NCBI GenBank assembly: GCA_945883455.1
Contig: CAMCXJ010000044.1
Span: forward strand, 1-14,194
DNA length: 14,194 bases
Source of the DNA: Prosthecobacter debontii
GTDB lineage: Bacteria > Verrucomicrobiota > Verrucomicrobiia > Verrucomicrobiales > Akkermansiaceae
Direction: 5' to 3'
Part shown: positions 1 to 6,992 of the stretch, one piece after another
Layout of the letters: the number at the start of each line of letters is the position of its first letter
How positions within the stretch are numbered: the first letter of the stretch is position 1
The notes under the pieces: generated by a model
The model's input: the letters and a program-made list of their open reading frames with translations, nothing else
What the model was told of the DNA's origin: nothing
Database searches by the model: none
Position numbers and translations under genes: made by a program

Positions 1-1299
1 ATGGATCTTACCACCATCGTAGAAATCAGGGGCCGCGAGGTCATCGACTCACGCGGAAACCCAACCGTCGAGGTTGACGTTTACCTCGAAGGCGGAGCAA
101 TGGGCCGCGCGGCCGTTCCTTCCGGCGCATCCACCGGCGAGCACGAAGCCCACGAGCTTCGCGACGGCGACAAAAACCGCTATCTCGGAAAAGGCGTGCT
201 CAAGGCCGTCGAGGCTGTGAACGAAACCATCGCCGCCGAACTCCTCGGCTTCGATGCCACGGAGCAGGCAGCCATCGACGCCACGATGATCGAACTCGAC
301 GGCACCCCGAACAAGAAGAAGCTCGGCGCAAACGCTGTGCTCGGTGTTTCCCTCGCCGTCGCCAAGGCCGCGGCCAGCCAGCTCGGCGTGCCACTCTACA
401 AGTATCTCGGCGGCCCGAACGCGAAGGTGCTCCCTGTCCCGATGATGAACATCATCAACGGCGGCGCCCATTCCGATGCCCCCATCGACTTCCAGGAATT
501 CATGATCATGCCCATCGGCGCACCGACCTTCCGCGAAGGCCTGCGCTACGGCGCGGAGGTGTTCCACTCCCTCAAGAAAGTCCTTCACGACCGCGGCCTC
601 TCCACTGCTGTAGGCGACGAAGGCGGTTTCGCCCCTGTGCTGAAAGATGCGGACGACGCACTCGCTACGATCTGCAAGGCTATCGAGAAAGCCGGCTACA
701 AAGTCGGTGTGGACATCGCCATTGCGCTTGATGTCGCCGCCTCCGAGTTCTTCGACAAGAAGAAGAAGAAATACGTCTTCAAGAAGTCCGACAAATCCGT
801 AAAGTCCGCCGAGGAGCTCGTTGCCTACTACGCAAAGCTCCAGAAAAAATACCCGATCATATCGATCGAGGATGGCTGCGACGAGAACGATTGGGCCGGT
901 TGGAAAATCATCACCGAGAAGCTCGGTAAGACCACCCAGCTCGTCGGCGACGACCTTTTCGTCACCAACTCGAAGTTCCTCCAGAAGGGCATCGACCTTG
1001 GCGTAGCCAACTCGATCCTCGTGAAAGTGAACCAGATCGGCTCGCTCACCGAGACCTTCGACGCTGTCGAGCTCGCAAAGGAAAACGCCTACACCGCCGT
1101 TCTTTCCCACCGCTCCGGCGAGACGGAAGACAGCACGATCGCCGATCTCGCGGTCGCGACGAATTGTGGCCAGATCAAGACTGGCTCCATGTCCCGCTCG
1201 GACAGGATCGCAAAATACAACCAGCTACTCCGCATCGAGGAAGAGCTCGGTGATGACGCGGTTTACGGAGTCTCCAAGCTCAAGGTGCTCAAGAAGTGA
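1..1299 (+). CDS. eno: Enolase (phosphopyruvate hydratase)
   Basis: This glycolytic enzyme interconverts 2-phosphoglycerate and phosphoenolpyruvate in the cytoplasm. The 432-residue product has the normal family length. It begins with the usual short lead-in to the GREVIDSRGNPTVEV motif, so the ATG at base 1 is probably the true start, although nothing upstream is visible to test it. Visible landmarks are the mobile loop SGASTGEHE (41-49), catalytic Glu207 in VGDEGGF, Mg ligands Asp244, Glu290 and Asp317 (GDDLFVTN), catalytic Lys342 inside the signature ILVKVNQIGSLTET, and the SHRSGETED loop (369-377). The loop at 157-160 reads HSDA where many bacterial enolases have HADN, which is tolerated variation. 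The gene is convergent with the small minus-strand gene at 1443-1760 and shares a bidirectional terminator with it. The identity is certain. Confidence 0.98.
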   Translation: MDLTTIVEIRGREVIDSRGNPTVEVDVYLEGGAMGRAAVPSGASTGEHEAHELRDGDKNRYLGKGVLKAVEAVNETIAAELLGFDATEQAAIDATMIELDGTPNKKKLGANAVLGVSLAVAKAAASQLGVPLYKYLGGPNAKVLPVPMMNIINGGAHSDAPIDFQEFMIMPIGAPTFREGLRYGAEVFHSLKKVLHDRGLSTAVGDEGGFAPVLKDADDALATICKAIEKAGYKVGVDIAIALDVAASEFFDKKKKKYVFKKSDKSVKSAEELVAYYAKLQKKYPIISIEDGCDENDWAGWKIITEKLGKTTQLVGDDLFVTNSKFLQKGIDLGVANSILVKVNQIGSLTETFDAVELAKENAYTAVLSHRSGETEDSTIADLAVATNCGQIKTGSMSRSDRIAKYNQLLRIEEELGDDAVYGVSKLKVLKK

Positions 1300-1313
1300 C
1301 CTTGGCAGCGCGT

Positions 1314-1336
1314 GGGGGCGATCTTCGGTCGCCCCC
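1314..1336 (+). other. Strong stem-loop 14 nt after the eno stop codon
   Basis: Eight perfect GC-rich base pairs (GGGGGCGA at 1314-1321 with TCGCCCCC at 1329-1336) enclose a 7-nt loop, TCTTCGG. Two G-T wobbles can extend the stem. No T-tract follows, so it is not a canonical intrinsic terminator. It may protect the eno mRNA 3' end upstream of the real terminator at 1384-1419. The structure is read directly; the role is inference. Confidence 0.6.
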
Positions 1337-1383
1337 GTATTTGGTTCGCTTCAGTATCTCAGTCCAACCAAACATCCTGACAC

Positions 1384-1419
1384 AAAAAAACCACCGGAAT
1401 TTTTTCCGGTGGTTTTTTT
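1384..1419. terminator. Bidirectional intrinsic terminator between eno and the Cys-rich gene
   Basis: A 7-bp GC-rich stem, CCACCGG (1391-1397) with CCGGTGG (1406-1412), is extended inward by AA/TT around a TTTT loop. It is flanked by A7 on the left and T7 on the right. Read on either strand, a hairpin is followed by a U-tract. It therefore serves eno on the plus strand and the gene ending at 1443 on the minus strand, as expected for a convergent pair. Confidence 0.93.
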
Positions 1420-1442
1420 CAAATTTAGCTAAATCAGGAAAA

Positions 1443-1760
1443 TTAGGCGATGACGCCTTCTTTTTTCTCTTCAGCTTTTTCTCCTTCTTTGTGCTTCTCA
1501 TCATTCTTGCATTTTCCGCAATGAGCTAGAGTGGACTCTTCGGCAGCCTCTTCTTTGTCGCATTTCTTTTTGCACTTTTCAGCAACGAGGGTGGACTCCT
1601 CTTCGACAGCCTCCTCCTTGTCGCACTTCTTCTTGCACTTTTCGGCAACGAGGGTGGATTCTTCTTTTACTTCGTCACACTTTTTCTTGTCGCATTTGTC
1701 TGCAAAGGCAAGTGGAGCAGTGATCATAGCCGCGCAGAACGCGGTAAGTAGTAGTTTCAT
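1443..1760 (-). CDS. Small exported Cys/Lys/Glu-rich repeat protein
   Basis: I do not recognise a named family. The 105-residue product opens with a clear Sec signal peptide (residues 1-20, positive Lys2, hydrophobic core, predicted cleavage after AFA). The mature part is almost entirely Lys, Glu, Asp and Cys. It contains two near-identical 20-21-residue repeats (residues 34-54 and 55-74) built around EKCKKKCDKEEA and a degenerate third ending CGKC. The mature protein has eight Cys in four pairs, with spacing C-x4-C, C-x3-C, C-x3-C and C-x2-C. That pattern suggests a periplasmic metal- or thiol-chemistry role. It recalls low-complexity Cys-repeat proteins such as the HvfA/bufferin precursors, but no DUF692-type partner is visible. 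The ATG lacks an obvious Shine-Dalgarno sequence. The gene stands alone between eno (convergent) and tlyA (same strand, 113 nt upstream). The ORF and export signal are well supported; the function is unknown. Confidence 0.82.
   Translation of the reverse strand: MKLLLTAFCAAMITAPLAFADKCDKKKCDEVKEESTLVAEKCKKKCDKEEAVEEESTLVAEKCKKKCDKEEAAEESTLAHCGKCKNDEKHKEGEKAEEKKEGVIA
1539..1661 (-). repeat. Tandem 60-63 bp coding repeat in the Cys-rich gene
   Basis: Two adjacent units of 63 and 60 bp encode residues 34-54 and 55-74 of the small exported protein, with a partial third unit following. The units differ mostly at synonymous positions (for example CATTTC versus CACTTC on the plus strand). This indicates an expansion that is now conserved at protein level rather than a very recent duplication. 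Confidence 0.85.
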
Positions 1761-1873
1761 GGTATGTTTTTGTTGTTTGGTTTAGTGGGTTTATTCCCGG
1801 TGGGAACATAACCAGATGATAGAGCCGCGCCAGTGAAATTTATTCGGATCTTTTCAGAAATTTTGCAGCAAAT

Positions 1874-2602
1874 TTACCCGATTCGTGCGAGAAACTCTTG
1901 GTTTCCGTCTGTCCCGGCGATGCTGGCGGGGATCACGCCCTTCCACACGCGCCCATGATCCTCCGTCACGAAGCGCCGGATTTTTTCCACCGCCCGTTCC
2001 CTGAGCTCCTCTTCGCGGACGATCCCGCCTTTCCCCACATCCTCCCGCTCGAGTTCGAACTGCGGCTTGATCAGGCAAACCACCTCACCGCCCTCCTCCA
2101 GCACACCGAAGACGGCGGGCAACACCTTGGTCAATGAAATGAACGAAAGATCCATCACCGCCAGACGCACTTTTTCCCCGAGATCCTTCACTTCCATATG
2201 GCGCGCATTGAATTTTTCCCGCGAAACCACCCTTGGATCGCTGCGCAGTTTCCAGACCAGCTGGTTCGTCCCGACATCGACCGCATGCACTCTCGCTGCC
2301 CCGCGTTGCAGCAGGCAATCGGTGAAACCGCCTGTCGACGCACCCACATCTAGGCAGACCCAGCCGCGGACATCGATGCCAAAATGTTCCAGCGCTCCCT
2401 CCAGCTTCAGTCCGCCGCGACCTACGAAGCGTGGCTTCTCCTTGATCTCTACCACCGCCTCGGCGGAGAAACGCTCCGCTGGCTTGTCCACCACATGCCC
2501 GTCGACCTTCACCTCCCCCGCAAGCACGAGGCGCTTTCCTTGCTCCCGGGATTCGCACATCCCGCGGTTGAACAGTAGCGCATCGAGTCGATCTTTCCTC
2601 AC
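1874..2602 (-). CDS. tlyA: TlyA-family rRNA (cytidine-2'-O)-methyltransferase
   Basis: Members of this family methylate ribose 2'-OH groups of rRNA cytidines using S-adenosylmethionine; some were first described as haemolysins. I place the start at the GTG at 2602 (242 residues). It gives the family N-terminus VRKDRLDALLFNRG and has AGGA eight bases upstream (2611-2614). The longer frame to 2638 would begin at a TTG and add 12 unmatched residues. The order is an S4 RNA-binding domain (about 1-60), then a Rossmann methyltransferase with the SAM motif CLDVGASTGGFTD (about 83-95). The tetrad expected for TlyA is intact: Lys66 (RGGLKLEG), Asp151 (VMDLSFI), Lys179 (LIKPQFE) and Glu236 (GNQEFL). 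It lies 64 nt downstream of the MuiA-like gene on the same strand, so the two may be co-transcribed. Identity is firm at family level; the exact rRNA site cannot be read from sequence. Confidence 0.93.
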   Translation of the reverse strand: MRKDRLDALLFNRGMCESREQGKRLVLAGEVKVDGHVVDKPAERFSAEAVVEIKEKPRFVGRGGLKLEGALEHFGIDVRGWVCLDVGASTGGFTDCLLQRGAARVHAVDVGTNQLVWKLRSDPRVVSREKFNARHMEVKDLGEKVRLAVMDLSFISLTKVLPAVFGVLEEGGEVVCLIKPQFELEREDVGKGGIVREEELRERAVEKIRRFVTEDHGRVWKGVIPASIAGTDGNQEFLARIG

Positions 2603-2666
2603 GAGGAAATTCCTAATCCCGCGTCTGGCAGACTCCAATCACAAAGGAAGCTTGTGGATACGCCTT

Positions 2667-4484
2667 CTACTTTTTGTATTCCTGCAGGAATTCCTGCTGG
2701 GCGCGCTGCTTCTGCTCTTTGTTGATATCGCGGAGCGTAAGGCTCTTGTCGAACTCGAGGGAGTAGGTGTAGCGGAGCGAGGTCGATTTATCCAGCGAGC
2801 CGGGCGGCGCATTGATGTCCCAGCGAAGGATGCCTTTGGGTTTCTCGTAGCGGAGGTAGTCGGCGTTGGTGCTGAGCGGTTGGCTCATTTCTCCGACCGA
2901 GACGCGGAGATTGGTGGCGTCTTCCATAAAAGGCATTCGTTCGCGGAGGCGGATCTTCACGGCTTCCTGTTTGAAATTATCGATGATAATCTCAGAGCTG
3001 ACCGACACTTGACGGTTGCCGCCCTGTACATCGTCGCGGCGATCTATCAGTGTGCGGCGGGCTTTCACCTGGCCATCCACTCCGAAGCCAAGAGTGAAAA
3101 TACGGCCGCGGGCGACACTCGAAATTTCGGTGCGACCCTTGAATTCGCCGTCGAGGAAAACATTGACCTGTCCACCTAGAAGATCTCGGCCAGTGGCGTT
3201 GGCGAGTTCGGCTTCTCGGAACACTGATGTGGTGAGGATGGGCACCGCGACATGGTAGAAATCGGCGGGACTTTGATGCTGTAGCACGGGAACCATTTGC
3301 GCGTCGCGGCGGCTGACGACACTGATCGGCGTCGTGAGTTCATAACGGATGCTAAGATCCTCCTCGCCGCCCTGATCCATGAGACGAAGTTCGCTCAGCC
3401 GCTCGGAAAGCTCGATCAGTTGGACGCTGGCAGCGGAGTCGTTGGCGCGGAAATTCTGGCTGGCGATCTCATCCGTGGATCTGCCGCGGAACTGCGACTT
3501 AATGGCTACGTTTTTCTGATCCACTGCTGCTTTGTATGTGTCGGCATTCGCGTTGGGCGCGCCGCCGCCGCCCGTCGTGACGTCCACATAAAGAGGAGCG
3601 AGGCGCGGGTTGTAGGCGCTGGTTTTCGGCGAGGCGGTAGAGAGGGCAAGCTTCGCTTCCTTCCAGTCCTCGCCGCTGACCTGATGAATCAGCGCGTTGA
3701 ACTCGACGCTGACATCGTTTTTCGCAGTATCGCCTTTGACGTTGTAAACGGGGAACCATCCGCAATCTCCCACGAAATAATTCAGGCTGATGCTCGCCGC
3801 CCCGGCTGTCGGCTTCTCAAGATAGACGATGGCGTCATAGGTGACCGGCGGTCCCTTCGCGAGCGTGTCCTGCTCCTGCTCAAGGAGTTCGAGGGCCTTG
3901 GAATCGGCCTTGATCTCCAGATCGAGCTTCATGATTTCCTGCGAGGCTTTCTCGTATTCTCGGAAATGCATCTGGGTGACCGCTTCGAGCTCTTTCGATT
4001 GAATGACGCCATGTGTCATTTCCTGAGCGGCGGCCGGGGCGACAAAGCCCTGGAGATCTTTAAGATAATTCTGACGGATGCGGCGGAGGGCGATTTCATT
4101 GCTGGCGATGGAAGACTTCACCTCTAGGGCTTCGATCGCGGCTGCAACCTCGCCTGCACGACCCTGGAGCTTGGCGGCTTCCTCCGGCGGGCGGCTGCGG
4201 CACGCCACCGAGCGGACGGTCACGCCTTTCGCCTGATCGGCGTGAACGGAGGAGGCGTCGGTCGCGGAGGGGAGTGGACCGATTACGATTTCAAAGGAAC
4301 CAGTTTTCCCGGCGGGAACCTCTACGATCCGGGAAACGACCGCTGTGCCTTGATAAAGGGTGATTTCGCTGATCTTTCCGGTGATCGCCGCCGGGGTCTG
4401 AGTTGTTTCCGCAGGGGGTGCGGTCTGCGCGGCGAGGAAAAAAATGGGACACAACCAGAACGACGCAACGAGAGGTTTTTTCAT
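2667..4484 (-). CDS. Mucoidy inhibitor A-like exported protein (DUF4140/DUF4139)
   Basis: The 605-residue protein begins at an ATG at 4484. An upstream TTG at 4493 is in frame but unnecessary. The N-terminus (MKKPLVASFWLCPIFFLAAQ) is a signal peptide, so the protein is likely periplasmic or envelope-associated. Residues about 36-95 form the DUF4140 domain (ISEITLYQGTAVVSRIVEVP). Residues about 100-210 are charged and heptad-like, consistent with a coiled coil. Residues from about 215 to the end form DUF4139, with the typical YFVGDCGWFPVYNVK and VSGEDWKEAKLALSTASP segments. MuiA was named from suppression of mucoidy in enteric bacteria; the biochemical function of the family is not known to me. 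The gene diverges from nuoG across a 200-nt intergenic region and is followed by tlyA. Family assignment is strong; function is open. Confidence 0.9.
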   Translation of the reverse strand: MKKPLVASFWLCPIFFLAAQTAPPAETTQTPAAITGKISEITLYQGTAVVSRIVEVPAGKTGSFEIVIGPLPSATDASSVHADQAKGVTVRSVACRSRPPEEAAKLQGRAGEVAAAIEALEVKSSIASNEIALRRIRQNYLKDLQGFVAPAAAQEMTHGVIQSKELEAVTQMHFREYEKASQEIMKLDLEIKADSKALELLEQEQDTLAKGPPVTYDAIVYLEKPTAGAASISLNYFVGDCGWFPVYNVKGDTAKNDVSVEFNALIHQVSGEDWKEAKLALSTASPKTSAYNPRLAPLYVDVTTGGGGAPNANADTYKAAVDQKNVAIKSQFRGRSTDEIASQNFRANDSAASVQLIELSERLSELRLMDQGGEEDLSIRYELTTPISVVSRRDAQMVPVLQHQSPADFYHVAVPILTTSVFREAELANATGRDLLGGQVNVFLDGEFKGRTEISSVARGRIFTLGFGVDGQVKARRTLIDRRDDVQGGNRQVSVSSEIIIDNFKQEAVKIRLRERMPFMEDATNLRVSVGEMSQPLSTNADYLRYEKPKGILRWDINAPPGSLDKSTSLRYTYSLEFDKSLTLRDINKEQKQRAQQEFLQEYKK

Positions 4485-4585
4485 ATCTTTCAATTAGAGA
4501 GCTAGCACATAGAGTCTTTCAAAAATCTCAATGAAAATGAGCGGACGATTACGCCACCGGGAGAATTTGAAGGTTTTTCAGTGCT

Positions 4586-4601
4586 TGTGAAAAATTTCAC
4601 A
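4586..4601. promoter_or_regulatory. Perfect CRP/FNR-superfamily palindrome (TGTGA-N6-TCACA)
   Basis: TGTGA (4586-4590), the spacer AAAATT and TCACA (4597-4601) exactly match the CRP half-site and spacing consensus. The symmetry extends outward with GTGCT on the left and AGCAC on the right, apart from one unpaired base, giving arms of 12-13 nt (4581-4592 and 4595-4607). It lies in the divergent region, centred about 91 bp before the nuoG ATG and about 109 bp before the MuiA-like ATG, so it could control either or both. A weak sigma70-like pair (TTGCGG 4610-4615, 17 nt, CATAGT 4633-4638) follows on the plus strand. The regulator's identity is inference. Confidence 0.7.
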
Positions 4602-4684
4602 AAGCACGCTTGCGGCTCCATGGCAGGGCGCACATAGTCCGCGCGGTTCCTCCAAACCGCGAATCCGCCGATTTATTGCCAGAC

Positions 4685-6424
4685 ATGAGCGACTCCCCCA
4701 TGGCCACCGCCGAAGCGAAACTTCCCAAGGACATCGCCGCCGAAAAAGGCATGGTGAATGTCCAGATCGACGGAGTTTGGCACCAGTTCCCCAAAGGCAC
4801 CCGCATGATCGAGGCCTGCCGCTCGGTGAAACGGGATGTGCCGTATTATTGCTACCATCCGAAGCTTTCCGTGCCCGGAAATTGCCGCATGTGTATGGTG
4901 CAGATGGGTATGCCGCCACGCCCCGCGCCCGGCCAGGAACCGACCCGCGATGAGAACGGCTACGAACCCATCGGCTGGATGCCGCGCCCCGCGATTTCCT
5001 GCGCGAACACGGTCGCCGAAAACATGGGCATCCGCACCACCGGCGAGCTCGTCGAGAAATGCCGCGAGGGCGTCATGGAGTTTTTGCTGATCAATCATCC
5101 ACTCGATTGCCCGATCTGCGATCAGGCTGGCGAGTGCCGACTCCAGGAGCAATCCGTCGGCTACGGTCGCGGTGTTTCTCGCTTCGTGGACATGAAGGTG
5201 AAAAAGCCGAAAAACGTCGATATCGGCCCGCGCATCCGGCTCGACGACGAGCGCTGCATCATGTGTTCGCGCTGCATCCGTTTCATGGACGAGGTCGCGG
5301 GAGATCCCGTGCTCGGCTTCACCCAGCGCGGCACGCACACCACACTTACCGTCCATCCCGGGAAGCTGCTCGACAACAACTACTCTCTCAACACCGCCGA
5401 CATCTGCCCCGTCGGTGCGCTCACCTCGAACGATTTCCGTTTCCAGATGCGCGTGTGGTTCCTCAAGGAAACGCCGTCCATCGACGTGAACTGCGGCACA
5501 GGCTGCAACATCACGATCCACACTCGCGGCAATACGATCCACCGCATCACCCCGCGTCAGAACGACGCCGTGAACTCGAACTGGATGCCGGATTCACACC
5601 GTCTCAATTTCCATTACATCGATGGCGAAAGCCGCCTCACCGAGCCGCTGATCAAGGAAAGCGGAACCCACCGAGCCGCGTCATGGCCGGAAGCGCTCAC
5701 GAAAACCACCGCCGCCCTTTCCAAATACGCGCCGTCCGAAATCGCGATCATCGCCTCCGCCCGCATGACCAACGAGGAGTTGTTCCTCGTCCGCGCTCTC
5801 GCCGAAAAAATCGGCACCGCAGCCTTCTCCACCGTCCCGCGCGAAGGCGAAAATGACGGCCTGCTCATCGCCGCCGACCGCAACCCAAACACCACCGGCG
5901 CGAAGCTGATCTGGGGTTCCGAAAATCCATCCGCTCCGCTCGCATCCATCCGCGAGGGTGTCCGCCGCGGCACTGTAAAAGCCCTACTCGTGCTCGGCGA
6001 AGATCTCACCGCCGAGGCCGGCTTCACCACCGAGGATCTCGCGAAACCGGAGTTCATCGCCGCCATCCAGCTCCTCGCCGGCCCGACCGCGAATGCCAGC
6101 CACGTCATCCTCCCCGGTGCCGCCTTCGCCGAAAAACGCGGCTCCATGGTCAATCTTTCCGGCCGCCTCCAACGCCTCAACCGCGCCATCGAGCTGCCCG
6201 CGCAGGTTCGCGACGATTGGGAAATCCTCCGCGACCTCGCCGGAGGAACGCAGAACCTCATCGAGGACGTCTTCAAGGATATCGCCTCAACCGTCACCGA
6301 ATTCAACGGACTCACCCTTTCCAAGATCGGCCACCAGGGAACCGTCATCACCGCAACCGGCTACGAAATCCCGCTCCTCAAAAACGAAACAGCCCGCAAG
6401 GCCGCGGGGATTATCAATGGATGA
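4685..6424 (+). CDS. nuoG: NADH-quinone oxidoreductase subunit G
   Basis: NuoG is the large Fe-S subunit of the complex I peripheral arm and passes electrons from the NADH-oxidising module towards the quinone site. I use the ATG at 4685 (579 residues); the frame extends to a TTG at 4610, but that stretch reads like intergenic DNA. Clusters in order are the [2Fe-2S] ligands Cys56, Cys67, Cys70 and Cys106, the His-Cys3 [4Fe-4S] ligands His138, Cys142, Cys145 and Cys151 (HPLDCPICDQAGEC), and the [4Fe-4S] ligands Cys191, Cys194, Cys197 and Cys241 (CIMCSRC and ICPVGA). A Pro-rich insert of about 25 residues separates the third and fourth [2Fe-2S] Cys. The molybdopterin-fold C-terminal part begins near CGTGCNITIHTRG (270-282). 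Only two Cys there (C-x3-C) remain, so the extra N7 cluster is absent. At 579 residues it is short for NuoG. It heads the local nuo cluster. Confidence 0.95.
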   Translation: MSDSPMATAEAKLPKDIAAEKGMVNVQIDGVWHQFPKGTRMIEACRSVKRDVPYYCYHPKLSVPGNCRMCMVQMGMPPRPAPGQEPTRDENGYEPIGWMPRPAISCANTVAENMGIRTTGELVEKCREGVMEFLLINHPLDCPICDQAGECRLQEQSVGYGRGVSRFVDMKVKKPKNVDIGPRIRLDDERCIMCSRCIRFMDEVAGDPVLGFTQRGTHTTLTVHPGKLLDNNYSLNTADICPVGALTSNDFRFQMRVWFLKETPSIDVNCGTGCNITIHTRGNTIHRITPRQNDAVNSNWMPDSHRLNFHYIDGESRLTEPLIKESGTHRAASWPEALTKTTAALSKYAPSEIAIIASARMTNEELFLVRALAEKIGTAAFSTVPREGENDGLLIAADRNPNTTGAKLIWGSENPSAPLASIREGVRRGTVKALLVLGEDLTAEAGFTTEDLAKPEFIAAIQLLAGPTANASHVILPGAAFAEKRGSMVNLSGRLQRLNRAIELPAQVRDDWEILRDLAGGTQNLIEDVFKDIASTVTEFNGLTLSKIGHQGTVITATGYEIPLLKNETARKAAGIING

Positions 6425-6456
6425 CCGTTATCCGTTAAAAGTTATTTGTTATTAGT
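6425..6456 (-). repeat. Heptamer array A (AACNNNT, minus orientation) after nuoG
   Basis: Immediately after the nuoG TGA the minus strand reads as consecutive heptamers of form AACNNNT: AACAAAT (6444-6450), AACTTTT (6437-6443), AACGGAT (6430-6436) and a partial unit. The 12-nt word at 6426-6437 is the exact reverse complement of sequence in array B beyond the next gene (for example 6922-6933). A and B therefore form imperfect terminal inverted repeats around the four-helix-bundle gene. Confidence 0.8.
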
Positions 6457-6460
6457 AAAG

Positions 6461-6889
6461 ATGGCCACCGACTCGATCAGATCATTTGAAGACCTCGACT
6501 GCTGGAAGGCGTGTCGAGTTCTGCGGATATTTGTCGCGAGGTCACTCTGTAAAGCACTTCCGAAAGAAGAGCGCTACCGGCTTGGTGATCAATTGCTTCG
6601 TGCTGCCCGCTCAACCACCGCCAACATCGCCGAAGGCTACGGAAGGTTCCATTATCTTGATAACGCCAAGTTCTGCTCCAATGCCAGAGGCTCCGCATGG
6701 GAAGTTCTCGATCATGTTATCACCGCCGAGGACGAGCAACTCGCTCCCGAGGAAATTACCACCGAAGCCCGCGCCCACGTCCAGAAAGCGGTCGCCCTAC
6801 TCAACGGCTACATCGCATATCTCCGTCGCGCCGCCTCCACCAAGCCCGCCCTCGAAGGAGGCTCTTCCCCAATAACTTCTAACGGATAA
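6461..6889 (+). CDS. Four-helix-bundle protein (S23/IVS-type, TIGR02436-like)
   Basis: The 142-residue protein starts at the ATG at 6461; an in-frame TTG at 6446 lies within the flanking repeat. It carries the hallmarks of the S23/intervening-sequence four-helix-bundle family: SFEDLDCWKACRVLR (8-22), LGDQLLRAARSTTANIAEGYGR split over 41-62, then a FCSNARGSAWEVLD helix (71-84). Relatives include ORFs within 23S rRNA intervening sequences and the Avd accessory protein of diversity-generating retroelements. Neither 23S sequence nor a reverse transcriptase is present here. It is inserted between nuoG and nuoH and bounded on both sides by heptamer arrays in inverted orientation. Its last five codons and stop run into array B, so that repeat encodes the C-terminal TSNG. 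It is not a complex I subunit. Its role is unknown; a nucleic-acid-binding or element-associated function is inference. Confidence 0.88.
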   Translation: MATDSIRSFEDLDCWKACRVLRIFVARSLCKALPKEERYRLGDQLLRAARSTTANIAEGYGRFHYLDNAKFCSNARGSAWEVLDHVITAEDEQLAPEEITTEARAHVQKAVALLNGYIAYLRRAASTKPALEGGSSPITSNG

Positions 6890-6954
6890 CTTCTAACGGA
6901 TAACTTCTAACGGATAACGTCTAACGGATAACGTCTAACGGATAACGTCTAACT
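6874..6954 (+). repeat. Heptamer array B (AACNNNT, plus orientation), 14-bp higher-order repeat
   Basis: Eleven complete heptamers plus a partial run from 6874. They alternate AACTTCT or AACGTCT with AACGGAT, giving a 14-bp higher-order unit repeated about 5.8 times. The first three odd units read TTCT and the last three GTCT, a clean switch at 6916. The array starts inside the end of the four-helix-bundle gene (stop 6887-6889) and ends 38 nt before nuoH. Confidence 0.95.
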
Positions 6955-6992
6955 CAAGCCTTTTCCCCAGCAACCTACCGAGTCTCCCACCC

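Noticed and set aside
49..1110. 353-codon minus-strand open frame
   Set aside because: It is a shadow of enolase in GC-rich DNA, with no recognisable protein features.
1794..1806. TTCCC-GGT-GGGAA palindrome upstream of the Cys-rich gene
   Set aside because: A five-bp stem could be an operator or a leader hairpin, but nothing else supports a specific role.
2067..4127. Long plus-strand open frames (2067-3179 and 3297-4127)
   Set aside because: They are antisense to tlyA and the MuiA-like gene, whose minus-strand products have clear domains. The plus-strand translations show no family features.
6461..6889. Diversity-generating retroelement accessory gene (Avd), or a 23S rRNA intervening sequence
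   Set aside because: The protein family fits, but there is no reverse transcriptase, no template/variable repeat pair and no rRNA sequence in the window.
6874..6954. Regular 14-bp repeat considered as a CRISPR array
   Set aside because: Units are contiguous with no unique spacers, far shorter than CRISPR repeats, and no cas genes are near. It is a plain tandem heptamer array.
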